Shown here in pieces: positions 20,260 to 30,799 of a stretch of 64,000 bases of DNA. The stretch comes from Helianthus annuus (lineage: Eukaryota; Streptophyta; Magnoliopsida; Asterales; Asteraceae). The position numbers and the translations under genes are program-made. The notes under the pieces are model-generated. The model saw nothing but the letters and a program-made list of their open reading frames with translations. It searched no databases and had not been told where the DNA came from. Within the stretch, counting starts at the first letter, position 1. Each line of letters starts with the position of its first letter. The stretch spans positions 84,937,716 to 85,001,715 of the forward strand of contig NC_035436.2 in the NCBI RefSeq assembly GCF_002127325.2. The letters run 5' to 3'.

Positions 20260-23200
20260 TGTGACAACCCTCACTAAACCAGGTATCCGTACGGTTTAAT
20301 TAATAATTAATTGCTGCTTAATTACTGTGCTTGCTTGAAATTACTGATGAACTGCTACTTGATTTCTGATACTTGTATATTCCTGCATCATACTTTACAT
20401 ACCGTCACTACATTATTTACATACTGAACTCTAGTGACAAACATGATGCACAAAAGCACAGTAGCACTATGAACGGATAACCTATTGAGCATGCTGATAA
20501 AGCCAGCACCAGGCAGATATTGCCTCTAAGGCCTGTATGAGTCAGAAAGATTTTACTACACCCATAGTGAGTGTAGGGATACAAGGGTTGTAGAACTGCG
20601 TCTCTAGGAATAAGATACAATGACAGGATGTGCCTAGGACATACACTAAGCACAAAACTCAGCACTTTAATAAACAATTCAGTTTCTAGCTAACTAATAA
20701 AGTGCCAAAACATGAGAAAAATACTACTAGACACTTTCCAAAGTGTCGGGAATAAGTTGTGTCACTAAAAAGGGTATTAACGACACTTAAAAGCTTCGCT
20801 AAGCACTTTAACGGGTTACTATCCAACCGAACAACCGGACTTTACCCGGAACATGAAAATATTGCCATTAACATTATTTGTCTTTTTCTGAGCCAGTTAG
20901 GGTCCCTGAATACCCTAACACCCGCCATAAAGCGCAACACACAACTAACCGGGTTAAGCACTTAACTAACCTACTTAACCTAACTAGTATCCAACTAATT
21001 AGTTGAAAATGAACTAGCTAAACCCCCCCCCCCTTGAGCCAATTTCGGTCCCCATGGGACATATCTTGTACCATTTTGAATATTATATTACCTCTTGTCC
21101 CATATCTAAATGACATCAAATCCAATGGATCATAGTCCTAAACATTGTCTATAAGTAACATGTAATGCACATTATAATCTTTCACTTAACACCACACAAG
21201 AACACTTCCTCTCCCTCTCTCAAAGGCTTCGGCCGAACCCCCTACATCCATCCATCAATTCTTTCAAGCTTGATCATCACATTCCAACATCATACAAGTG
21301 TCAAGGGTCACGCATAAGGAGTCTTGGTGCACTCGGAGCTCGAAGGACCTCATTCTCTTGCTTTTATCCGCCCTATTTGCGCTTAGATTCTTCCCTAGCC
21401 TCGAGCTAGTGGTATGTTACTTAAATCACCTACTCGAACTATTTTGAAGTGGTTAATATGATGTGTAACGGTTAAAACTCGAAATCATACAAGATGATGC
21501 TTTAAAGCTTACTAAAAATGCTTATAAAGATGGTTAAAAGCTTATAAGTTGTGTAAATGTTGTAGTAATTAAATTGTGTGGTTATTCGGACCCGATCTAT
21601 GTTGTGGTAGCTCGGATCATCATTTAACCCGGGTTGGTCATGATCATAGAGCATGACATAAGGTTGTTTTGAATGAAACAAGGGTTAAAGGGTGAAACTC
21701 TACCACACACGAATCATGAACTTGTGTAAAAGCGTTTTTACTTGTAAAATAGTGTTTAAAACTAGTAATCTACGTATCTACAAGTGGTATTTTCGAAGGA
21801 CCGAGTGTCAAGAAAATCATGTTTTCTAAAGACGGATCTTATGATAACTAGAATGATTTTTAGAACACACAAGTGTGTAAACACTTGTGTAACACAAAGT
21901 TTCGACAAAATAACTATTTTTGTAAAATTTACAAGAAGATGTAAAGACAGACTTTCTATAAAAACGGGGTTTTTACGAAACCGGACTAATTTATATTAAG
22001 ATCCGCTAAAAGTAATGAGTTTTACTTCATATTTTTGAGTAAATCACAAGTTCATGTGATTTATGCGATTTACATATATATTAACTAGTTTGTTGTGTTG
22101 GACGTTGTTTTGATTGAATAAGAAAATTGTTCAATTGATTTGTAAAAGAAAATGATACGCTTGAAAGCGTGGCCACCTCTAGTTACAGAGGAAACTCTGG
22201 CGAAATTTTTCAAAAAACCTAACACTTAGAATTATTTTCACCATAAGTGTTAGAAATACTTTTTGACATGTTTTCAAAATATAAGTTTCGCCACGACTTT
22301 ATTTACAAATATCGGAGGTGGGATTTTCACAAAATTAAACGTGATAAATATATATTTAGTAAATATATTTTTCACAACGTCACTTGTCAATTATTTTGTG
22401 AAGTGTATAAATATTATTTTTAGGGTAAAAATAATATTATCAAGAGTAACGAATCCAAAATAATACGAACGCTTTCACGATAAACATATATGTTACACTG
22501 GTAATTATTATTACCACTCGATCATTAAAACGTAACTTACGCATTTTACGGAACTATTTATGAACACGTATTTTTGTTAAGGTATTATTTTGGGAAAATC
22601 TAATAGAAAATATAATATTTTTGAGAAAATAATTATATTTTGGAGTTAGAAATAAAATATATTTTAAGTGAGACTTAATAATATATTTCGTACACACATG
22701 TATTAAATCCCCCATCCTTGGGAAGGAGAATAATTACCAAGTATGCACAAAATGTAAACACGAAATAGTTGTCTAACTATTTCCCAAAAACTTAAACCAT
22801 AAAGCTAAGGCACGGCCGTCCGTCTAATAGAATTAGTACATGTAGGTCGTTGCACAGCTGCTTGACTTAGAGTATTACTTGGTAGAGACGCACCGCTGTG
22901 AGTTCATGTCCCCCCTTTTCTCTTAACTGTTTTCAGTTTTCTAAACTGCGGGGGTGAAATACATGTTACTTTGATTATGAATACTTTATACATGGTATGG
23001 TTAGCGTAAGGAGGGTTACTATTTAGATCATGTGAATGGGTAGGCGGAAACTTGAGGTCATTAATCCTCAGGGTAGGACCGAGGGGCAGGAGCGATAGAT
23101 CTATTTGGGTGTAGCGAGCCCAGTCCCAGGCCCAGCATAACGGACCTCGGGATGACTTTGTACCCGGCGCATAAATCTGCTAGGTTTGAGCCTTCCTACT

Positions 23201-23686
23201 TGCATTTCACACATATCAATGGCCTTGCAAACCATTGGTGATCTCTTCTTTTTCCTTATTTGCTACATACCAGGATTTTCTATATAAACGAAGGTTTATT
23301 TACTCACTTACACATGAACTCGCTCAACATTATTGTTGATTTTTCAACTTACATGTATTTCAGGGAATTAAAGGATCTGGCACGGTATGACACGTTTTCC
23401 CGCTGCACTAGTACGAGGTCATCCGGGTTTAGGGAATGTAACTCTTTCCTGGACAAGTCACAGTCCTTAAACTGTGTTTATGTTATGATATGGTTGTGTT
23501 TGTGAACAATGTTTATGTCGTTAGGTTGTGTTACCGTTAAAACAATGTTGTTGTTTTTGGATTTTAAAACTTAATTGAATGGATGATCTTGCATGGTTTT
23601 TATTCATATAGCTTTGTTATGGTTAAGCTATGGTATTAAGAAGTCACACCAAATTAACCACGCTTCCGCAAAGCCAGGGTGTGACA
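20260..23686 (+). repeat. 5' LTR of element B
   Basis: The LTR is 3,427 bp, TGTGACAACCCTCAC to GCCAGGGTGTGACA. An 11-C tract lies at 21022-21032. Around 21125-21240, TATAAG / TATAAT-rich DNA passes into a pyrimidine-rich segment (CTTCCTCTCCCTCTC), a plausible transcription start zone. A C5...G5 bracketed motif lies at 22909-22963. Small open frames (such as 22263-22463) recur in the 3' LTR only because the LTRs are copies, not because they code. Confidence 0.9.
22909..22970 (+). promoter_or_regulatory. conserved C5...G5 bracketed motif in LTR
   Basis: CCCCCCTTTTCTCTTAACTG, then TTTTCAGTTTTCTAAACTGC, then GGGGGTGAAATACATG. The outer C/G runs can pair, and inside are ACTG-TTTT-CAGT and CAGTTT-TCT-AAACTG. 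The same order recurs in D (61297-61350) and twice near the window end (63343-63410, 63655-63708). This may be a processing or termination structure. Confidence 0.45.
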
Positions 23687-23689
23687 GCT

Positions 23690-23701
23690 TGGTATCAGAG
23701 C
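23690..23701 (+). other. primer binding site, tRNA-iMet type, element B
   Basis: TGGTATCAGAGC begins three bases after the LTR's terminal CA, the standard site of plant gypsy and copia elements. Confidence 0.92.
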
Positions 23702-23850
23702 TCTGATCATAGCGAACTAGGATTCCTTCTCGAGTCTAGACTATGATCACTAGGGCTCTCACGAAAACATTTTTACTGCATACCACTTAAGTCCAGATCC
23801 AAAACGTTTTTTCAAACAAATGTTGAGCACATTTTATTTATTTATCTTTA

Positions 23851-24180
23851 GGCTCAGTCTTGGAGGCTGAGGCTCGGTCTTGGAGACCGAGGCTCGATCT
23901 AAGAGATCGAGGTAGATAGCTAGTGAGACTAGGAAGAGTAGGCTCAATCTTGGAGGCTGAGGCTCGGTCTTGGAGGCCGAGGCTCGATCTAAGAGATCGA
24001 GGTAGATGGCTAGTGATACTAGGGAGAATAGGCTCAGTCTTGGAGGCTGAGGCTCGGTCTTGGAGGCCGAGGCTCGATCTGAGAGGTCGAGGTAGATGAT
24101 AGAGCAGTCTTAGAGACTGGGAGGAATTTGGCTAGTGGGACTAGGAATGTCAGTCTAGGAGACTGGGAGGCTAGTGGGAG
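23851..24180 (+). repeat. 90-bp tandem repeat encoding serial hairpins in the leader of B
   Basis: Units begin GGCTCA at 23851, 23941 and 24031. Each carries, in order, CTCAGTCT-TGG-AGGCTGAG, CTCGGTCT-TGG-AGACCGAG, CTCGATCT-AAG-AGATCGAG and CTAGT-GAG-ACTAG type stems with 3-nt loops. The degenerate tail to 24180 adds CAGTCT-TAG-AGACTG, CTAGT-GGG-ACTAG and CAGTCT-AGG-AGACTG. The middle stem bases differ between stems but stay complementary (AG/CT, GG/CC, GA/TC), with most other differences being G-U wobbles. It lies 150 nt after the primer site and before gag, where retroelement packaging and dimerisation signals occur. Confidence 0.85.
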
Positions 24181-24298
24181 TAGGAGAATTATTTGATTGT
24201 TTATTGTTGACTAACATGTTTATATGATTATATGATTGATTGTTATACGTATATGTGTTTGTGTTACAAACGTCATGCTTTCATCATGTACTAGAAAG

Positions 24299-25029
24299 AT
24301 GGACACTACGAACCCCATGGCCATAGTATCAGACGACATAGTTTCATCGGAGCACGAGGTGTACATTTCCGATACTACCGGCACAGGCGATGACGACTTT
24401 CAGCCCTTTGCGCTGCCTGATGTTGTAGCAGAGCCTGCTGATGGCCATCCTGTTGGGAATTTGCCACTCGCGGTGATCCGTGCTCCTGTGCCCCTTGCCG
24501 CATATCCTGTTGTTGATATGCCCCCCCTCGACGTGGCCTCTGACGACGATAACGATCTACTAGAGGAGGACCCATTCGAGGGCGAGGCCCTATTGCTGCT
24601 GGTATTAGCCTACTGCTTGCGGACGCTCCTTCAGGGGAAACTCATGCCCATTCCCCTGTCCCAGACTCATTTGAGTTTCTGACATCCGCATTTTCGCATA
24701 TACAGGGAGTGCAGCACCATTCACACAACGCCGACCCTGATACGGCATCATCGGCTGCACCGGTTCCCGCACACAGCTTTGAGTTTGATCACAGTATTGA
24801 GGGTGATCCTGTTCTTCCATCTGGTTTTGATCCAGACCATGACCTTGAGTTCATACACTTAGACCAGCCCTTGGAGGATCCTGTAACCCCCTGTGATGGT
24901 TGATCCATCTGATTTTGAGATGGAGTTTGTTGATCCGGAGCCAGCCGTGGCCCCTGAGCCAGGCGTTGCTCCTAACACCGCATTGGAGCATGACCCTGTT
25001 CATGCCGATGCACCTGCTGTTGCTCCTTG
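24299..25029 (+). pseudogene. element B gag N-terminal acidic extension, frameshifted
   Basis: The first frame starts with Met at 24299 (MDTTNPMAIVSDD) and is rich in Asp, Glu and Pro to 24682. The theme continues in another frame at 24709-24900 (HSFEFDHSIEGDPVLPSGFD) and again to about 25029 (EMEFVDPEPAVAPEPG), so at least one frameshift has occurred. It resembles the acidic, low-complexity preface to gag in some plant gypsy elements. The role is unknown; possibilities are a linker or an independent small protein. Confidence 0.5.
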
Positions 25030-25391
25030 ATTGATCATCTGCTTGGACGAGAGAAAATTTGGGGTAACTGTGCAAGACAATTTATTATTACGGGGCCCAC
25101 GTAATAACGACTTGTAGTGCACAGAAATCCTGGTGGACTCTGCGGGTCAAGCTAATGAAAACCAATGTGGCAGGAAATAACTCGAACACGAATGACCAAG
25201 GCGATGAAGCCTCGAGTTCATTCTATTTCAAGCAACAAGCCAAATTGGCAAGCCTATGTGAAGGCTCAGAAATTTATTTCCCCACCCATACATTGAGTAT
25301 ATTTACGTGTAAAATTAGGTGAGTACATGATGGCTTATGGTGCTATGTATCTCATAGACAATTGGAAAGTTGTCTAACCCACTTCATGCCA

Positions 25392-25945
25392 TTTCAGCAG
25401 AAGAGAATGCCACCCAGGCGTGACACAAACACCAGTATGTTGCCAAGGATAGAAGCCGAGCTGCAAAAACGCATCTCACAGGAAAATGCATGACATGAAG
25501 CACTCCGCTCTAAGCACAGCGATGGCACTACTGGAAATAAACCCCCCCCCCAACTGACCGCACCTATAAGCAGTTCCTGAACTGCAAGCCTTTGAACTTC
25601 GTCGAAACAGGAAGCGCCATTGCATTTGTTCGTTGGTTCGAAAAGATTGACTCCATTCTAAGAATGACTAACTATTCGCCCCAACAGAGTGTTACCTTTA
25701 CCTCGGGGTCATTTCTAGATGGCACACTCTCATGATAGGATCTTCGGATTCAGACCCTTAGTACAGATGCTGCTTATGCACTGAGCTGGGACGAGCTCAA
25801 GGAAATGATTAAGGAGAAATGTGGTTCTAAGACTGGAATAACAGAAGCTTGAGATGGAGTCCTGGAATTTGAAAATGGACGAACCAGAGATTCCTGAACA
25901 TGTCCAGCGATCGCACGACTTGCCTAGGGTCGTCCCCTACTAAGT
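25392..25945 (+). pseudogene. element B first gag core, decayed
   Basis: Starting near MPPRRDT (25392), the segment reads as gag core with stops and frame changes. It includes TYKQFLNCKPLNF, SAIAFVRWFEKIDSILR, and a region matching DAAYALSWDELKEMIKEK. A 10-C tract at 25542-25551 sits at the position of Asn/Pro codons in the intact copy. The second gag core at 26157 is clearly related but differs at many positions, so this is not a recent perfect duplication. Confidence 0.75.
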
Positions 25946-26156
25946 CATTGATGTTGTATGATACAGTTGGGTACCTGTAAACCTTACATTTTGGTCTCGA
26001 TTTGTGGCAATGCAATCGCAGTGATCTATTGTTCTATGACATGGGATGTTATGTGGCTGATTTATTATAACATGAGATGTTATGTGCTGATGTTGTTGAA
26101 TACATACGAACGTTTCACCTACTATGGCCTGACCAACGTAAACACATCTTTAGAAG

Positions 26157-29100
26157 ATGCCGAGACGTCAAACGCCGACGCCTACCAATCAGGCAGAACT
26201 CCAGCAAATCATCGCTGCTGCCATCGCACAATACGCCGCCTCTCAAGGAGGGATTAGTGGAAGCAACCCAGGCAATACTGGCAACAATAACCCACCTCAT
26301 GGGTGCACCTATAAGCAGTTTCTAGACTGCAAACCAGTCAACTTTGATGGCACAGGCGGTGCTGTCGCCTTTGTTCGTTGGGCTGAGAAAACTGAATCTG
26401 TTCTTCGCATGAGCAAATGCGCACTAGACCAGCAAGTCACCTATATCTCTGGGCTATTCTTAGATGGAGCCCTATCTTGGTGGAATTTTCAAGTACAGAC
26501 ACTTGGTGAAGCTGCTGCCTACGCGCTGACCTGGACCGAAGTGAAGGAACTTATGCGCAAAAAGTACTGTTCCCGCGCTGAAATACAAAGATTGGAAACA
26601 GAGTTCTGGCATTTAAAGATGGAAGGTCCAAAGATCGCATAATATGTTCAGAGCTTTCATGACTTATCGCATGTGGTACCCTACATGGTCACTCCAGAGT
26701 TCAAAAGGATTGAACGTTTTATTTGGGGATTAGCTCCTCAAATCATAAGCATGGTGACCTCCTCCAAGCCTGCGACTATTACTGAGGCGATTGATTTGAG
26801 CGTGGCTCTCACAGAGGAAGCTATTCGCCTGAACAAGTTTGATGAAGCTGAGCCAAAGAAGAAAGAGACTCACGTCGAGTCATCAGGAGGTAACAAGCGG
26901 AAGTTTTCAAACTTCAAGCAAGGCACTAGCGGTGTGGTTAAGAAAGGGGAATCAAGCACGCCAGCTCAGGTTACAGCTGGTGGTGGGAAGAAAGGAAAAG
27001 GATACATGGGCACCCAGCCCAAGTGTAATACTTGCCAGCGCCACCATTCTAGCCGTTGTGGTTTGAAAGTTTGTGAAGCTTGTGGAAAGACTGGCCACTT
27101 GAAGGATCCTTGTTGGGCCATAGCTGGCCAGAGAGGCCAGGGAGGATTCGGAAACAGAAATACCAACCGGGGCGGAAATGGAAATCGCCCACAAGGGAAC
27201 AATGGAGGTGATGGGAATAGAGTCAACAATGCTAATCAAGCGGGCGCTGTAAATCGTAACCAGAGGAACAATCAAGTTGGAAATGGTGGTGGAAATGGGC
27301 AAAGGCCCGGATGCTTCAACTGTGGTGATCTTGGGCACTACAAGAGGAACTGCCCAGAGTTAAACCAAGCCCGTGGAAGAGTGTTTAACATTGAAGCGAG
27401 GGAGGCGCGCCAGGATCCCAATGTTGTCACTGGTACGTTCCCTGTAAACCAACGCTATGCATCCATTTTATTTGATACCGTCGCCGATTATAGCTTCGTA
27501 TCGTTAGAGTTTAAGAATATGCTTGGTTTAGCTGCTAGTAAATTAGATATTCCGTACTCGATCGAATTGGCGAATGGAAAGTTGGTAGAAGCCAATGAAG
27601 TTATCAGAGGTTGTGTGATCGAATTGGGAGAGCGTGAGTTTGCTCTGGATCTACTACCAGTCCAGTTGGGAAGCTTCGACGTGGTGGTAGGAATGGATTG
27701 GTTATCAGGCAACAAGGCTGAGATAGTTTGTCATGAAAAGGTAGTTCGTATCCCAACCGAAGATGGTGAGACCATTGTGGTTCACGGAGAGAAGCGTGAT
27801 ACGCCGTTAAGGATTATCAGCTGCCTCAAAGCGCGAAAATGTTTACAAAAGGGATGTGCTGCCTTTCTGGCACACATTGTAGATAAGAAAGCTGAGGAAC
27901 CGAAGATCGAAGACATCCCTGTCGTGAGGGAATATCCAGAAGTCTTCCCAGAGGACTTGCCTAGATTGCCGCCTCAGAGGCAAGTAGAGTTTCACATCGA
28001 CTTAGTTCCAGGCGCTGCGCCTGTGGCTAAGGCACCCTATAGACTTACTCCGTCTGAGATGCAAGAACTGTCGACACAACTTCAGGAGTTGTTAGACAAG
28101 GGATTTATCCGACCAAGCTTCTCGCCTTGGGGAGCTCCAGTTTTGTTTGTCAAGAAGAAGGACGGTAGTTTTCGTATGTGCATTGACTACCGGGAGTTGA
28201 ACAAGCTGTCGATCAAGAATAGATACCCTCTGCCAAGGATTGATGATCTGTTTGATCAACTGCAAGGTTCAAGCTTTTATTCAAAGATCGATCTTCGATC
28301 TGGATACCATCAATTAAGGATACAAGAGGAGAGTATCCCGAAGACAGCCTTCAGAACTCGATATGGACACTACGAGTTTCTAGTCATGCCGTTTGGGTTG
28401 ACAAACGCACCGGCAGTGTTCATGGATTTGATGAATCGAGTTTGCAAGCCGTATTTGGATAAGTTCGTGATTGTGTTCATCGATGATATCTTGATTTATT
28501 CAAAGACGAAGGCCGAGCACGAACAACATTTAAGAGCCATTTTGGAGCTGCTGAAGAAAGAACAGTTGTACGCCAAGTTCTCTAAGTGCGAGTTTTGGCT
28601 ACGAGAAGTACAATTCCTTGGGCACGTGGTGAATGGAGATGGAATCCACGTGGATCCAACCAAGATCGAAGCGATCAAGAATTGGGAAATGCCAAAGACG
28701 CCAACCGAGATTCGGCAATTCTTAGGTTTGGTTGGTTATTACTGAAGATTCATTGAGAATTTTTCCAAGATCGCTCAACCATTGACGCTCCTCACGCAGA
28801 AAGATAAGAAGTTTGATTGGGGAATCAAACAGGAAGAAGCGTTCCAGATATTGAAGGATAAGCTCTGCAATGCGCCAATCTTAGAACTACCGGAAGGTAC
28901 GGAAGATTTTGTGGTATACTGCGACGCTTCGCGTTAAGGATTTGGTTGCGTGTTGATGCAACACCAAAAGGTTATAGCTTACGCATCGCGTCAGCTGAAG
29001 GTACATGAAAAGAACTATACCACTCATGATTTGGAGCTTGGCGCAGTGATTTTTGCTTTAAAGATCTGGAGACACTACCTTTATGGTACCAAGTGTACAA

Positions 29101-30764
29101 TCTTCACAGATCACAAGAGCCTCCAGCACATATTCAACTAGAAGGAGTTGAATATGAGGCAAAGACGATGGGTAGAGTTGTTCAATGACTACGACTGCGA
29201 GATTAAGTATCACCCAGGGAAGGCGAATGTGGTCTCCGATGCCCTAAGTCGAAAGGAGAGGATCAAGCCCATAAGGGTTAGGGCTTTGGAAATGATAATT
29301 CTGACCGATCTTTCCTTGCGCACTCGTGCCGCGCAGAAAGAAGCTCTCAAGGAAGAAAACCTTGAAGAAGAATATCTCCGTGGGATGGAGAAGCTATTGG
29401 TACCAAACAGGGAAGGAACGTTATGTTTTGAGAAAAGGATTTGGGTTCCTTTGTTTGGAGGTTTATGGAAGGTTATTTTCGATGAAGCTCACAAATCACG
29501 GTACTCTATCCACCCTGGAGCGGATAAGATGTACCAGGACCTTAAAGATTATTATTGGTGGCCTAGGATGAAAGGCGATGTGGCTGTTTATGTGAGCAAG
29601 TGTTTAACATGCGCTAAGGTTAAAGCGGAATACCAGAAGCCTTCAGGACTTCTGGAACAACCGAAAATTCCCAAGTGGAAGTGGGAACAAATCTCCATGG
29701 ATTTTATTACGAAGTTGCCAAGAACGCCAAAAGGCCATGACACTATTTGGGTAATAGTGGATCGATTAACGAAGTCAGCGCACTTCTTACCTATCAGAGA
29801 GAAGGATAATATGAGCAAGTTGGCCGAAATTTACATGAGAGAAATTGTTACACGCCATGGAGTACCTCTCTCCATCATCTCTGATAGAGACGGAAGGTTC
29901 GTATCAAGGATTTGGCAATCCTTCCAAGAAGCGTTTGGCTCGCAATTGAATATGAGCACCGCGTTTCACCCGCAGACCGACGACCAAAGCGAACGGGTGA
30001 TACAGACTTTGGAAGACATGCTGAGAGCGTGTGTTATGGATTTGGGCGGTAGCTGGGATAAGCATTTGCCTTTGGTCGAATTTTCATACAACAACAGCTA
30101 CCACGCCAGTATTGGTGCCGCGCCATTCGAATCTCATTATGGCCGCAAGTGCAGATCACCGCTTTGTTGGTCTGACGCAGGTGATAGACAGTTGGTTGGT
30201 CCTGATGTGGTCCAGGAAATCACAGATAAGATTGCACAGATCCGAGATCGCATCAGTGCGGCTCGTGACCGTCAGAAAGCTTACGCGGATCGAAAAAGGA
30301 AACCTCTGGAGTTTGAGGTAGGAGATATGGTTTTGTTGAAGGTATCACCCTGGAAGGGTGTGGCACGCTTCGGGAAGCATGGGAAGTTGAACCCGCGGTA
30401 TATTGGCCCGTTCAGAATTCGGGAAAGAATTGGGTCCGTAGCATACAAGTTGGATCTACCTGCCGAACTGAATGGTGTTCACGATACGTTCCACGTATCA
30501 AATTTGAGGAAGAGTCCAACGCAAGATACCGTTGTCATTCCTACCGACGAAATTCATGTTGACGACACGCTCCACTTCGTTGAAGAACCCGTTGAGGTTA
30601 CGGATTGGAAAGTGAACAAGACCCGCCGGAGCAGTGTCAAGCTCGTCAAGGTTCGTTGGAATGCCAGACATGGACCTAAATACACCTGGGAACGTGAGGA
30701 CCGGATGAAAGAAAAATACCCCCACTTATTTCCTAAGAACCCTGCTTCTAGAAGCAGAACTTAA
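26157..30764 (+). pseudogene. element B gag-pol, one frame with four in-frame stops
   Basis: From Met 26157 to the final TAA at 30762-30764 the reading frame never shifts; it is interrupted by TAA 26640, TGA 28743, TAA 28935 and TAG 29139. The order is gag core (26190-26870), zinc knuckle [14 protein letters not shown] and second knuckle [14 protein letters not shown] (27312-27353), protease (active site 27474-27482 reads DTV, not DTG), reverse transcriptase ([17 protein letters not shown] near 28476), RNase H (28900-29200), integrase (29300-30400) and chromodomain-like tail (30575-30735). In the 538-codon last segment the integrase zinc ligands are H115, H122, C152, C155 and the catalytic triad D185, D246, E282, with 35 residues between the last two. 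So RT and integrase motifs are intact while protease has lost its Gly. Confidence 0.9.
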
Positions 30765-30799
30765 AATTTCGGGACAAAATTTTTCTAACGGGGGGAGAA
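30765..30799 (+). other. polypurine region of element B
   Basis: AATTTCGGGACAAAATTT is followed by TTCTAACGGGGGGAGAA, which ends directly at the LTR start TGTGACAAC (30800). The G-rich ACGGGGGGAGAA is the polypurine tract. Confidence 0.85.

Noticed and set aside
22263..22463. Small open frame repeated exactly at 32805-33005, suggesting conserved coding
   Set aside because: Both lie in the two LTRs of element B; identity follows from LTR copying. The same holds for the repeated frames in E's LTRs.
23690..23701. tRNA-like sequences (also 37178, 57291, 62114, 8059, 12910) as tRNA genes
   Set aside because: Each is only a primer-site complement of a tRNA 3' end beside an LTR; no cloverleaf surrounds them.
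23851..24180. CRISPR-like array (regular 90-bp repeats with palindromes)
   Set aside because: The repeats are contiguous without unique spacers and lie in a plant retrotransposon leader.
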